Shown in pieces: positions 55,520-64,000 of a DNA stretch of 64,000 bases. Under the pieces are notes generated by a model. The model was not told where the DNA came from and ran no database searches. It worked only from the letters and a program-made list of their open reading frames with translations. Positions within the stretch are counted from its first letter, which is position 1, and each line of letters starts with the position of its first letter. The translations under genes were made by a program, and so were the position numbers. Origin of the DNA: Desulfobacteraceae bacterium (GTDB taxonomy: Bacteria; Desulfobacterota; Desulfobacteria; Desulfobacterales; Desulfobacteraceae); assembly GCA_016743945.1 (NCBI GenBank), contig JADGFI010000002.1, forward strand, positions 204,923-268,922. The letters are read 5' to 3'.

Positions 55520-56660
55520 TTTTTTCACCCTTGGATTTATATTTTTCAATTATCGGTAGATACACATGGAACTGACTTCCTTTTCCCGGCTGACTTTCCA
55601 CTGTAATCCCCCCCCCATGGTTTGTTATAATACGATGGGTGATGCTGAGCCCCAAGCCGGTCCCCTCCCCTTTTTCTCTGATTGAAAAAAAGAGTTCAAA
55701 TGCCTGTTTCAATGTTTTTTCATCCATACCGCATCCTGTGTCTTTCATTGAAAACTTTATACACTCCTTTGTTTTCATATTCAGACACTTCATTAAATTG
55801 GTATCAAGCCTCACCGGTTCAAGACTCACATCAAGGAATCCTTTTTTTTTATTTTTCATTGCATGCATTGCATTAATACCAAGGTTCATGATGACCTGCT
55901 GAATTTGAATCGGATGGGCAAGGACCCTATCAGCCCCGTCGTTGATTTTTTCTCTGATTGCTATTGTTTTTGGCAACACAATTCGCAAAAATGTCAGGCT
56001 CTTTTTAACCAGAGGTTGAATCCCGACAGACTCAAATTCTTCATTTTCTTTTTGAACATATGAAAGGAGCTGTTTTGAAAGGTTTTCACCTTGCTCACTC
56101 ACCTTTCGTATGTTCTTCAAATTCTGGGAAAGAAAACTTTCACCGGGCAGATCAAGAAAGGATAGATCAACGTACCCGTTGATGGACATGAGCAGATTAT
56201 TAAAATCATGCACAATGCCGCTGGAAAGCATTCCCATGGTTGCCATTTTCTGGGACTGCATCAGCTGTTGTTCATAATTATGGGATCTTAGTTTCTCTTT
56301 GCTGTTTTGCGCGGCTGTCCCAACGATATTACAAAGTTCATCCTTTTTTATCGGTTTTTGCATGTATGCAAACAAATGATGCTTAAATCCTTCGGATGCC
56401 GATTGAAAGTCCGGAAATGCAGACATTAAAATAGTGGTACAAAATGGTTGTGTTTTATGAATATGCTCAACCAGATCCATACCATTATGTGACTCAAGAA
56501 GTCTGTCAACAAGTGCAACATCAAATTGTTTTGAATAAAGGATTGCTTTGGCATCCATAAGCTGGCCGGCCTTTATCACATCATATCCTTCATCCATAAG
56601 TATCGATGCAAAAGAAAATCTTATATTTTCTTCATCATCAACGATCAGTACGTTTGTCAT
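55503..56660 (-). CDS. receiver-histidine kinase fusion
   Basis: A 385-residue protein from MTNVLIVDDEENIRFSF. The N-terminal receiver (Asp in VALVDRLLESHNG) is followed by a HisKA-like helix (KMATMGMLSSGIVHDFNNLL) with the phospho-His, then an ATPase domain with MNLGINAMHAM, DTGCGMD and GEGTGLGLSI. No membrane or PAS domain is present. Such soluble RR-HK hybrids relay from upstream kinases. The ATG at 56660 restores the proper receiver start; an in-frame ATG at 56732 adds an unconserved leader. Confidence 0.88.
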   Translation of the reverse strand: MTNVLIVDDEENIRFSFASILMDEGYDVIKAGQLMDAKAILYSKQFDVALVDRLLESHNGMDLVEHIHKTQPFCTTILMSAFPDFQSASEGFKHHLFAYMQKPIKKDELCNIVGTAAQNSKEKLRSHNYEQQLMQSQKMATMGMLSSGIVHDFNNLLMSINGYVDLSFLDLPGESFLSQNLKNIRKVSEQGENLSKQLLSYVQKENEEFESVGIQPLVKKSLTFLRIVLPKTIAIREKINDGADRVLAHPIQIQQVIMNLGINAMHAMKNKKKGFLDVSLEPVRLDTNLMKCLNMKTKECIKFSMKDTGCGMDEKTLKQAFELFFSIREKGEGTGLGLSITHRIITNHGGGITVESQPGKGSQFHVYLPIIEKYKSKGEKNDGIC

Positions 56661-56834
56661 CTTAAATATCTTTGTCCTTTGACAATATCGAGTTGGTCCA
56701 AACAATCTTATAATCATGGATGCATATATCAATTTGTGTGCCAGGCGAACAAAAAGGCAGTACGTAAACTGATTTTAATAATTTTATCAGATAGTTATAC
56801 TAAAAACACCATTTTTCATTGGGGAGGGAGAAGG

Positions 56835-56893
56835 GGATAAAAAGGGTGTGCGCGGCATATAAGTGTGCGGCACAAATCTGTGCCGGGCACACC
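56835..56893 (-). terminator. terminator of the two-component operon
   Basis: On the minus strand GTGTGC-CGGCACA pairs with TGTGCCG-CACAC, and a CACACCCTTTTTATC tail follows. It starts at the stop codon of the sigma-54 response regulator. Confidence 0.6.
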
Positions 56894-58617
56894 TATTGCT
56901 CTAATTTTAAAATTTTATATTCTTCGATTTTTCGATAGATGGTTCTGCGACCGATGCCAAGCTGCCGGGCGGCTTTGGATTTGTTCCAATCGGTCTTGTT
57001 TAAGGCATGAACAATTTTTTCTTTATCGATGGAAACTTCGGGACAAACAGGGGTTTCAGCTCTTAAATGTTCTTTTATTTCCATGGGCAGATGATCCAGC
57101 AGCAAGGTTTGTCCCTGACATAGAACAAACCCGTGCTCCATGGCATGTTCAAGCTCCCTGATGTTTCCCTGCCAGGGGTAATTCATAAATGCACGAATCA
57201 CTTCATTGGACAGCCCGCCAACCTGTTTTTTAAACCTATTGTTAAACACCCCTAAAAAGTGTTCTGTCAAAAGAGGGATGTCTTCCCGCCTTTCACCAAG
57301 TGAAGGGATGGGGATATCCACAACCTTGATCCTGTAATATAAATCTTGCCTGAATTCCCCTTTTTTTATTTTTTCCTTCAGGTTACAGTTTGTGGCAGCA
57401 ATAATCCGCACATCACTTTTTATCGGGGTGGAGTCCCCCACCCGCTCAAACTCTTTTTCCTGGAGCACTCTTAAAAGTTTAAGCTGGATTAAAGGAGAGA
57501 TATCTCCAATCTCATCCAGAAAAAGCGTGCCGTGATCCGCCATTTGAAATCGCCCTTTTCTGTTTTTAACGGCGCCTGTAAATGCGCCTTTCACATGGCC
57601 GAACAGCTCGCTTTCAAGAAGATTCTCAGAAAGGGCGCTGCAATTAATTTTCACAAAAGGCTGTTCTTTGCGCAGACTATTATGGTGAATGGCATGGGCA
57701 ACCAGTTCTTTGCCGGTTCCGGTTTCACCGGTAATCAAAACAGTAGTATCGGTATCCGCCAGGTTTTCCAGGAGCGCATAAATTTTTTGCATCCCAGGGC
57801 TTTTTCCGATGATATGGTGAAATTTATGACGTTCCTTTAACTGGCGCTCAAGATGGGTGAGCCTTGTAATATCCCTGATGACAAGGACAGCACCAAGGGA
57901 CTTTTTGCCCTCATGTCTGAGGGGCGAACTGGTTAAAAGCACTACCTGCCGCGGTTTATCAGGGTGCCTGCATTCAAGGCGAAACTCCTTGATTGTCTTT
58001 TGGGTTTTCAAGGTCTCTTTTAGAACATCCAGGCATGACCGGCTGCAGTGTGTTTGAATTTTTCCAAAATTTTTCCCAATTATATCTTTGACACAAAACC
58101 TGCAGATATCTTTGACAATTCCATTGGCCTCAATGACCTGCAAATCATTGTCCACCGTCACAACCGCATCTTTTAAACTTCTGAAGATGGCCTCCATATT
58201 ACGGCGGACGCGTATATTCTCCATTTCCAACCGTTTTTTATTGTCCAAAAGTTTTTTGTGTTGAAGACCATGGCTGGTGATGCGCAAAAGCGTCTCTTTT
58301 CGAATGGGTTTTGAGATATAATCAAAGGCCCCGAGGCGGAGCGCCTCAGAAGAGGTCTCAATATTGGGTTCACCGGTTATCATGATAACAGGGCAGTGCA
58401 GTTCTCTTCTTTTTATTTCACAAAGAAGATCAATTCCGGTGTGGCCGCCAAGGATGATATCCGTAATTATCAAGTCGGGTTCAATATCAAAAATACGGTT
58501 GAGTGCTGAATCATAATCCACGGCTGTCATTACATCATAGCCCTGGTCAGCCAGAATCATTTCAAAACCAAAACGAATATTTTCTTCATCATCAATGATA
58601 AGAATCTTTGATGTCAT
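56893..58617 (-). CDS. sigma-54-dependent response regulator with PAS domain (EBP3)
   Basis: A 574-residue NtrC-type regulator. The receiver (about 1-120) has Asp in LIITDIILGG. A PAS domain (about 140-260) has clustered Cys (DICRFCVKDI, THCSRSC), echoing the two other activators. The AAA+ domain shows GETGTGKE, GAFTGA and LFLDEIGDI. The Fis HTH is NKSKAARQLGIGRRTIYRKI. It overlaps the sensor kinase gene by four bases (ATGA), forming a two-component pair. Target genes are unknown; the cyd operon nearby with its sigma-54 promoter is one candidate. Confidence 0.93.
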   Translation of the reverse strand: MTSKILIIDDEENIRFGFEMILADQGYDVMTAVDYDSALNRIFDIEPDLIITDIILGGHTGIDLLCEIKRRELHCPVIMITGEPNIETSSEALRLGAFDYISKPIRKETLLRITSHGLQHKKLLDNKKRLEMENIRVRRNMEAIFRSLKDAVVTVDNDLQVIEANGIVKDICRFCVKDIIGKNFGKIQTHCSRSCLDVLKETLKTQKTIKEFRLECRHPDKPRQVVLLTSSPLRHEGKKSLGAVLVIRDITRLTHLERQLKERHKFHHIIGKSPGMQKIYALLENLADTDTTVLITGETGTGKELVAHAIHHNSLRKEQPFVKINCSALSENLLESELFGHVKGAFTGAVKNRKGRFQMADHGTLFLDEIGDISPLIQLKLLRVLQEKEFERVGDSTPIKSDVRIIAATNCNLKEKIKKGEFRQDLYYRIKVVDIPIPSLGERREDIPLLTEHFLGVFNNRFKKQVGGLSNEVIRAFMNYPWQGNIRELEHAMEHGFVLCQGQTLLLDHLPMEIKEHLRAETPVCPEVSIDKEKIVHALNKTDWNKSKAARQLGIGRRTIYRKIEEYKILKLEQ

Positions 58618-61475
58618 ATGCCCTCTTTTGATGACCAGCCGTTAAAAATCGGCAGGTCGACCATTACTTTTGTGTATTCACCCTCTTTGCTTTCAAACCA
58701 AAGTTTGCCTCCATGGTTTTTGATAATTCCATGGCTGATGGAAAGCCCAAGTCCCGTCCCTTCTCCCTGGGGTTTGGTGGAAAAAAAGGGATCGGCCAAT
58801 CGATCGACAAGATTTTCAGGGATTCCCAGACCTTTGTCATAAAAGGTTAAGCGAACATGACTTTTCTCTTCTATGACAATGATTTTTACATTGATTTGAA
58901 AAATTTTGTTTTCATGGGGATCTGGATATTTTTTCCGCAGGGCGTACCGTGCATTGCTGATGATATTTAAAAAAACCTGCTGAAGTTCCTGACTGCGTGC
59001 TCTAATTTTCGGAATATCAGAAGGGAAATTTACAGACAGATGAATCCCCTCCTTTAAGATCTGTTTTTCCACAAGTTCCAGTGTGGATTGAAGGATATCA
59101 CTAATATGGACAGGGCTGTGCTCTTCCTTTTTATCCCTTGCAAACGAAAGCAGGTTTTTTACAATATTGCTGATTCGTTCTCCTTCATGGATAATTCGCT
59201 GCGGAATATCTTTGTCCCCGCCAAGTTTTTGAAATTTATCCGTAAGAATTTCAGCAATACTGATGATACCGGTAACCGGATTGTTAATCTCATGGGCAAC
59301 CCCGGCTGCAAGTTCACCCAGGGCAGCAAGATGGCCCCTGCGGATGATCTCGGCCTGGAGGCATTTTTTTTCAGTGATATCGCGTATCACCATAAGGGAT
59401 TTTATTTCTCCTGTGTCTTCTTGAAAAGGCGAGAAAACAATATCATAACTTTTTTGATTCAAAAAATTTGTTTCCACATGCTGAATACAATTATGGGTTA
59501 CGGCTTTTTGCATGAGGCAAAATTCACAGGGCGCTTCCAGTTGAAAAATAGCTTGATAACATTTTTTGCCGACCAGCTCACCAAATTGTTTTTTGAAAAT
59601 ATTATTCTGGAATTCAATAACATGGTCCTTATCGGCAATATAAACCCTGTCTCCAATACCATTTAACACACTTTGAAGTTTGTCATGTTCGGTTCTTAAA
59701 AATTTTTCAGCCCGCCTTAAGTCTTCCCGGGAACGTATTGCCAGAATGCCATAGGCCAGATCGTTGGCAAGCTCCTCTAAAAGGCTTACCTCTTCATCAC
59801 CAAAGGCGTCTTCTCCGGCGGCATAAATGCCCAGGGCCCCGAACACCTGATGCCCGGAAATCAAAGGCAGGGCAATGCCTGAAAGATACCCAAGCTCAAT
59901 TGCCTTTTCTCTCCAGAAATCAAAATGAGGGTCGGAAGAAATTTGTTTGCTGACAATGGGTTTTTGCTCACGAATGGCTCTGCCAACAGGACTTTGGCCC
60001 AAATCTGTATCCGCCCAGGTAATATTCAGGCTGTCCAGAAAGCCTTGCTCAAATCCATGCTGGGCCACGGGACATATGCTTTGCGCTTTGTCCTGCACCT
60101 TAAAACCGATCCAGGCAAACCGATATTTTCCGGTTTCAACAATAAGCCGGCAGACATTATTAAGAAGATCCGATTCATTTACGGCATGAACGATAACTTT
60201 ATTGCAGTCACTGTGCAGGTTCAATGCCCTGTCGGTCTTTAGATTTATTTTTTGCATCCTGTTATATTCACAGGCTTCGGTCAAGGTTTGGCTGATACCA
60301 TTGATAAGCGTTTGCTCCTCATTTAAAAAAGGGCCTTGATCCCGGGCAGGAAATTCTTTTAAATAAAAAACCTCGACATGGCCCTTTTTGGGGTTTGAAA
60401 GGATAATATCAGAGGATAGTTTCCAGGGGGTCTCTTTAAAATTTTTTGAACGATATTCCTTTTCCCTGAGCCGTACCCGGCAGCAGGTTGATTCGGGATA
60501 CTGCCAGCCAGCCGGGATGAATGTCACCGCATCTTTGAAAATCTGATCAAGGGTTTTGCGAAGGCGTAAGGAGTTTGTTATTTTATAGATACAATCAAGT
60601 TCTTTCAGGCGTTTGCCAAGGTCAGACATGATCTGTTCGTTTTTTTGGCTGATCAATATTTGCGTTGTAATATCGGTGACAATGCCGCCCATCTGAACCG
60701 GTTCACCCGCCTTACTATAAACAACCGCTTTTTTATCATTGACCCACCGGATCTGGCCGTCACTCCGGATGATCCGGTATTGGCTTTCAGAAGTCCCCTT
60801 GTCAAACAAAAGTTGAGCCTGTTTTAATACCGCTTCACGGTCTTCGGGATGAACCGCTTTAATCCACAATTTTGGGTCTGCATAAAATTCGAATGGCTTT
60901 TTACCGTAAACACTTTTAACAGCAGGGTTAATATAGAGCATCTGCCCGTCACGATCAGCGGCCCAGACAACGTCCTTCATTGTACGAAGCAGTCTGTTAA
61001 ACCGGTTCTCACTTTCCTCTAATCGCTTTGCATACTGCACCTGTCGGGTGATATTGATCGCCTCTACCGCAACAGTCTTTATTTGGCCATCCTCCTGGAT
61101 GACAGGCTTGATATAATATTCATTCCACACGCCCTGGCGCTCATCCTCGCCGAGAAAAGGCTCTCCCGTGTCAAAAACAGCGGCAACTTCCTTTCTGCGG
61201 CGGGCTATAACTTTTTCCGGAATAAAGTCCCAGACACAATTGCCTGTCATTTTCGCACAGGTCGTGCCGAATCGGGCCGCACAGGCCGGGTTACAGTCTA
61301 ACACAATTCCTTTTGGGTCCAATAAAACGATGGCAAGGGAAGAGGTGTTTAAAAGAGAACGTGTTTGTTCTTCGCTTGCCTGCAAGGCTTTTTCAGTCTG
61401 TTTTTGTTGGAAACAAACGTGCTCTAATTTTTTAACCTTTTGCGCTAATTCTTCATAACTGGGATTTTTAAGCAT
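58614..61475 (-). CDS. multi-PAS/GAF sensor histidine kinase
   Basis: A 953-residue soluble kinase with no evident membrane segment. An N-terminal coiled coil (about 1-30) is followed by two PAS domains (about 30-150 and 155-280), a low-similarity region, a GAF domain (about 430-575), a third PAS (about 595-710, with CEFCLM Cys pair), and then the HisKA helix with LAALGELAAGVAHEINNPV and the ATPase domain with NIISNARYAL, DKGLGIP and GEGTGLGLSI. It is co-transcribed with EBP3. Cytoplasmic sensing of redox or energy state is plausible; no ligand can be named. Confidence 0.93.
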   Translation of the reverse strand: MLKNPSYEELAQKVKKLEHVCFQQKQTEKALQASEEQTRSLLNTSSLAIVLLDPKGIVLDCNPACAARFGTTCAKMTGNCVWDFIPEKVIARRRKEVAAVFDTGEPFLGEDERQGVWNEYYIKPVIQEDGQIKTVAVEAINITRQVQYAKRLEESENRFNRLLRTMKDVVWAADRDGQMLYINPAVKSVYGKKPFEFYADPKLWIKAVHPEDREAVLKQAQLLFDKGTSESQYRIIRSDGQIRWVNDKKAVVYSKAGEPVQMGGIVTDITTQILISQKNEQIMSDLGKRLKELDCIYKITNSLRLRKTLDQIFKDAVTFIPAGWQYPESTCCRVRLREKEYRSKNFKETPWKLSSDIILSNPKKGHVEVFYLKEFPARDQGPFLNEEQTLINGISQTLTEACEYNRMQKINLKTDRALNLHSDCNKVIVHAVNESDLLNNVCRLIVETGKYRFAWIGFKVQDKAQSICPVAQHGFEQGFLDSLNITWADTDLGQSPVGRAIREQKPIVSKQISSDPHFDFWREKAIELGYLSGIALPLISGHQVFGALGIYAAGEDAFGDEEVSLLEELANDLAYGILAIRSREDLRRAEKFLRTEHDKLQSVLNGIGDRVYIADKDHVIEFQNNIFKKQFGELVGKKCYQAIFQLEAPCEFCLMQKAVTHNCIQHVETNFLNQKSYDIVFSPFQEDTGEIKSLMVIRDITEKKCLQAEIIRRGHLAALGELAAGVAHEINNPVTGIISIAEILTDKFQKLGGDKDIPQRIIHEGERISNIVKNLLSFARDKKEEHSPVHISDILQSTLELVEKQILKEGIHLSVNFPSDIPKIRARSQELQQVFLNIISNARYALRKKYPDPHENKIFQINVKIIVIEEKSHVRLTFYDKGLGIPENLVDRLADPFFSTKPQGEGTGLGLSISHGIIKNHGGKLWFESKEGEYTKVMVDLPIFNGWSSKEGI

Positions 61476-61566
61476 AATAAACTCGAAACAATAATTAGAT
61501 TGTATTCATTAATATAATAAAAAAAGGTACCTTACATACATCAAAATCATTCACAAAACAATAGAG

Positions 61567-61575
61567 CCCCCCCCC
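61567..61575. repeat. C9 homopolymer upstream of the sensor kinase
   Basis: Nine consecutive C residues lie in the 259-base gap between the kinase and the aminotransferase remnant. The gap also contains a TTGACA element at 61664 and an ACTGA-ACAG-TCAGT inverted repeat at 61692-61705 in front of the remnant. Confidence 0.85.
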
Positions 61576-61734
61576 TATTTGTTTCAAAACCAACAAAAAT
61601 TTAAAATCGAAACCTTTGGGGGTACCATTTGTACTCACTTGGCCTGAATTCTTAAATTTTGTATTGACAATACCCTAAAAATTTATTTTGTACTGAACAG
61701 TCAGTTTATAAAATCACAAAAAAGGAAAACCCAA

Positions 61735-62218
61735 TGGAGCCCCTGACATCCCAGCCCCATAGAAAAGACACGTCATCCCCCTTTGCCATTACACGCTACC
61801 ATGACACCCCCTAAGTTCCGTTGCCGGATATGTGACCCTGTGCGAAATTTCAAGAGCCAACGCACCGGTCCTGGCAGGCCTTGCAGGGGATCGGCTGACC
61901 CAAGGATTGGACCGGTTAATCAAACGCTATAATCTGCCGTTTGTGGCCTTTAACCAGGGATCTATCTGCCATTTGGAGACCGTGGGTACCATGCTGTTTC
62001 ATGTTCCCTGGTCCCGGCCCTGGAAAATCCCGGGTACCATCCGAAAAATCCATGCCCGCAAACACATCATGGAACAGATGGGAGCCGCCTATATGGCTGA
62101 AGGCATCGTGACCCTGGTCGGCAGTCGCCTGTATACAAGTGCGGCAGACACCGATGAAATTATTGATGATGCCCTGACCCGGTTTGAACGGGTTTTTCAA
62201 AATATTGAAGGGGTATAA
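61735..62218 (+). pseudogene. class III aminotransferase, C-terminal remnant
   Basis: A short frame from ATG 61735 stops after 26 codons. The following frame from about 61817 to 62218 encodes only the C-terminal 130 residues of a glutamate-1-semialdehyde aminotransferase-like protein (SVAGYVTLCEISRANAP, LPFVAFNQGSICHLET). The pyridoxal-phosphate-binding core is absent. The sequence upstream still carries promoter-like elements. Confidence 0.7.
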
Positions 62219-62277
62219 GCACAAAGCACAAAGCACAAAGGAATTTTAATAAATGAACCATCCTAGGAACAACGACA

Positions 62278-62790
62278 TGGACAAGATAAAAAAAGCCAAA
62301 CAGATCGTCTGCGATGCCCCTTAGCGTGGAAGGCGATATCCGCCCATCTTCGGGAAAAAAACTCCATGCCCGAATCTATCAAACCAGAGGAAAAATTCAG
62401 GCGGTAATCCATACCCACCAGCCCCATGCATCAACAGTTGCCGCAGCCAGGCGCGACCTGCCCCCTATTTTAGATGACCAGGCCCAGATATTGGGTCCCA
62501 GTGTCCGGTGTGCTGCCTATGCCATGCCCAACACAAAAAAAATAGTCAAAACAACCGTTAATGCTCTAAAAGGACGTTTTGCAGCCCTCATGGCCAACCA
62601 CGGTGCCATCACCATCGGACGCACCATGGAGGAAGCGATTATAGCGGCCCTGGTATTGGAAAAGGCCTGTAAGGCATTTATTGAGGCAGAATTTCTGGGG
62701 GGTGCAAAACCGCTCTCCGGGGTGGAAGCCTGGGTCATGCACAAGGTCTATTTATTCATGTATTCCAAAAATAAAGAAACAAACAAGTAA
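62278..62790 (+). pseudogene. class II aldolase/adducin family protein, internally deleted
   Basis: ATG 62278 opens MDKIKKAKQIVCDAP and stops. The homologous sequence continues in another frame as RPSSGKKLHARIYQTR, AVIHTHQPHASTVAA with the metal-binding His pair, and ALMANHGAITIGRTMEEA, to a stop at 62790. The middle of the N-terminal half is deleted, with a frame change. The pair of remnants looks like a former aminotransferase-aldolase operon. Confidence 0.75.
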
Positions 62791-62817
62791 AGCCCCTGCC
62801 ACATATCTGTTTCAAGA

Positions 62818-62843
62818 GTTCCGGGACAAAAATGTCCCGGAAC
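62818..62843. terminator. perfect hairpin after the aldolase remnant
   Basis: GTTCCGGGACA pairs with TGTCCCGGAAC around AAAA. No U-tract follows. Confidence 0.55.
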
Positions 62844-62920
62844 CCTGTTCCATATCCCTGCCCTTGATACAAAAGAGACAGTCTATATCTTCATTTCACT
62901 TTTTACATCGATTCTCCTTT

Positions 62921-62940
62921 TTTTACCCAACCGGGTAAAA
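62921..62940. promoter_or_regulatory. palindrome upstream of the cyd sigma-54 promoter
   Basis: TTTTACCC-AACC-GGGTAAAA is a perfect 8-4-8 inverted repeat about 85-100 bases upstream of the sigma-54 promoter at 63025, a suitable place for an activator site. Confidence 0.5.
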
Positions 62941-63024
62941 CTCCCTTGAAAAGACCCTTTGAATTGTTTATGCTATTTTATTTTCAAACGATCTTAATTT
63001 TCTTGTATCAGCCCTTTTCGAATG

Positions 63025-63039
63025 TGGCATAAGAATTGC
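63025..63039 (+). promoter_or_regulatory. sigma-54 promoter of the DUF4492-cydA operon
   Basis: TGGCATAAGAATTGC keeps GG and GC at the exact 12-base spacing and the TTGC box, deviating from TGGCACG-N4-TTGC only at positions 6 and 7. It lies 86 bases before the DUF4492 start codon. Confidence 0.75.
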
Positions 63040-63124
63040 TTTTCAGGTTGCTATTCGGATTTCTATTCGGGTTGCAGAAATCAAAAATCGGTATCTGAAA
63101 AAGGACACAGGCCATAAAAAAACA

Positions 63125-63361
63125 ATGAACAATCCAATAAAAATTATCGACACTGTCTATACCTTTTATAGGGATGGGTTCAGGGGAATGACCCTGGGAA
63201 AAAAACTCTGGAAAATTATTCTGATTAAGCTGTTTGTGATGTTTCTGGTCTTAAAGCTTTTTTTCTTTCCCAATTTTTTAAATACCAATTTTCACACCGA
63301 TGAAGAAAAAGGAAACTTTGTTCTTGAACAAATGACACGCAATGCAACTCCGGACAAATGA
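63125..63361 (+). CDS. DUF4492 small membrane protein
   Basis: A 78-residue protein with a conserved amphipathic start (IKIIDTVYTFYRDGFRGMTLGKKLW) and one transmembrane helix (about 37-55). DUF4492 genes regularly precede cydA in anaerobes and are presumed small subunits or assembly factors of cytochrome bd oxidase. It is 46 bases before cydA. Confidence 0.85.
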   Translation: MNNPIKIIDTVYTFYRDGFRGMTLGKKLWKIILIKLFVMFLVLKLFFFPNFLNTNFHTDEEKGNFVLEQMTRNATPDK

Positions 63362-63407
63362 TCTCACCACACCAACTTAATTACTTAATTTAACAGGAGG
63401 GAAAATA

Positions 63408-64000
63408 ATGATCGACATTGACTTGAGCATGGTAAACTGGGCCAGGGCTCAATTTGCGCTTACTGCCATGTACCATTGGATATTTGTTCCGTTAACATTG
63501 GGGCTCTCCTTTTTATGCGCCTTTTTTGAATCCATTTATGTTCGAACCGGAAACAGGGAGTGGCGGAACCTTACAAAATTTTGGATGACCTTGTTTGGCA
63601 TCAATTTTGCGATAGGTGTTGCAACGGGAATAATTCTTGAATTTCAATTTGGAACCAACTGGTCCAATTATTCATGGATCGTGGGGGATATTTTTGGTGC
63701 ACCCCTTGCCATCGAAGGAATTTTTGCTTTTTTCCTTGAGGCAACTTTTTTTGCTGTCATGTTTTTCGGCTGGAACAGGGTTTCAAAACGCTTTCATCTT
63801 TTTTCCACCTGGATGGTCGCCATCGGCTCCAACCTTTCCGCCGTATGGATCCTTGTGGCCAACGGCTGGATGCAAAATCCGATTGGGATGATCTTTAATC
63901 CGGAAACCGCCCGGTTTGAGATGAACAGTTTTTCTGAAGTTGTTTTTAACCCCGTGGCGATTTCTAAATTTGTCCATACGTCCAGTTCCGGTTTTGTAAT
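63408..64000 (+). CDS. cydA: cytochrome bd oxidase subunit I (3' end outside window)
   Basis: The visible 197 codons give the N-terminal half of Cyd[23 protein letters not shown] contains the haem b595 ligand His in the first helix. [20 protein letters not shown] and [19 protein letters not shown] are further conserved helices, the latter with the proton-pathway Glu residues. The ATG follows AGGAGGG. The enzyme reduces O2 to water with quinol; in this organism it would serve oxygen detoxification. Control by sigma-54 is suggested by the promoter at 63025. Confidence 0.97.
   Translation, partial: MIDIDLSMVNWARAQFALTAMYHWIFVPLTLGLSFLCAFFESIYVRTGNREWRNLTKFWMTLFGINFAIGVATGIILEFQFGTNWSNYSWIVGDIFGAPLAIEGIFAFFLEATFFAVMFFGWNRVSKRFHLFSTWMVAIGSNLSAVWILVANGWMQNPIGMIFNPETARFEMNSFSEVVFNPVAISKFVHTSSSGFV

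Overview
The window reads as a chromosomal segment of a strictly anaerobic, sulfate-reducing deltaproteobacterium of the Desulfobacteraceae type (Desulfobacula/Desulfobacterium-like). This is an inference. It rests on a complete carbonyl branch of the Wood-Ljungdahl pathway in a moderately AT-rich genome, a HybA/HybB-type membrane module with a multiheme cytochrome c, tungstate/molybdate uptake, many sigma-54 activators, and oxygen defence by catalase and cytochrome bd.

Layout. 1-14.2 kb: C1 metabolism. A partial ADP-forming acyl-CoA synthetase, folD and fhs lie on the minus strand. A plus-strand acs operon follows (acsD, acsA, acsB, acsC, acsE, a small unknown protein, cooC). 14.3-18 kb: an Epd-like dehydrogenase, a decayed metallo-beta-lactamase-fold gene, a NifX-like protein and a catalase. 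18-24 kb: a PAS-AAA+ sigma-54 activator divergent from thioredoxin, a RACE-type corrinoid activator and a BASS-transporter/Usp fusion. 24-29.1 kb: a gene graveyard. It holds an N-acyltransferase, a broken ThiF-like gene, a truncated glycosyltransferase, and two copies of a [BASS-Usp]-[DUF134]-[DUF5320] cassette that have decayed reciprocally. 29.2-35.3 kb: a likely sigma-54-controlled membrane oxidoreductase (TusA-like, TAT-exported Fe-S protein, HybB-like protein, 13-heme cytochrome) with a divergent PAS-AAA+ activator. 35.6-45.3 kb: a DUF1638/CoA-disulfide-reductase-like/methyltransferase/DUF364 operon, NifU- and NifX-like proteins, a tungstate/molybdate ABC transporter and a queuosine-tRNA mannosyltransferase-like enzyme. 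45.4-56.7 kb: a chemotaxis-type cluster in which cheR and a cheX-like gene are decayed. 56.9-61.5 kb: a two-component system with a sigma-54 response regulator. 61.7-64 kb: two gene remnants, then DUF4492 and cydA behind a sigma-54 promoter.

The strongest novelty is in the cytochrome gene at 29263-31281. Ordinary gene calling splits it in two at an in-frame UGA. The UGA sits where I recall a Cys in related octaheme cytochromes, and a compact hairpin of the bacterial SECIS type follows at the right distance. The reading is a selenocysteine-containing 13-heme cytochrome.

How the genes work together: fhs, folD and the acs operon join methyl-tetrahydrofolate, CO and CoA into acetyl-CoA or run the reverse. 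CooC loads nickel and the RACE protein probably re-reduces the corrinoid protein. Consensus or near-consensus sigma-54 promoters precede the cytochrome operon, the NifX-like gene, the tungstate transporter and the cyd operon, and three activators are encoded here, so sigma-54 seems to control much of the accessory respiration and metal-handling content.
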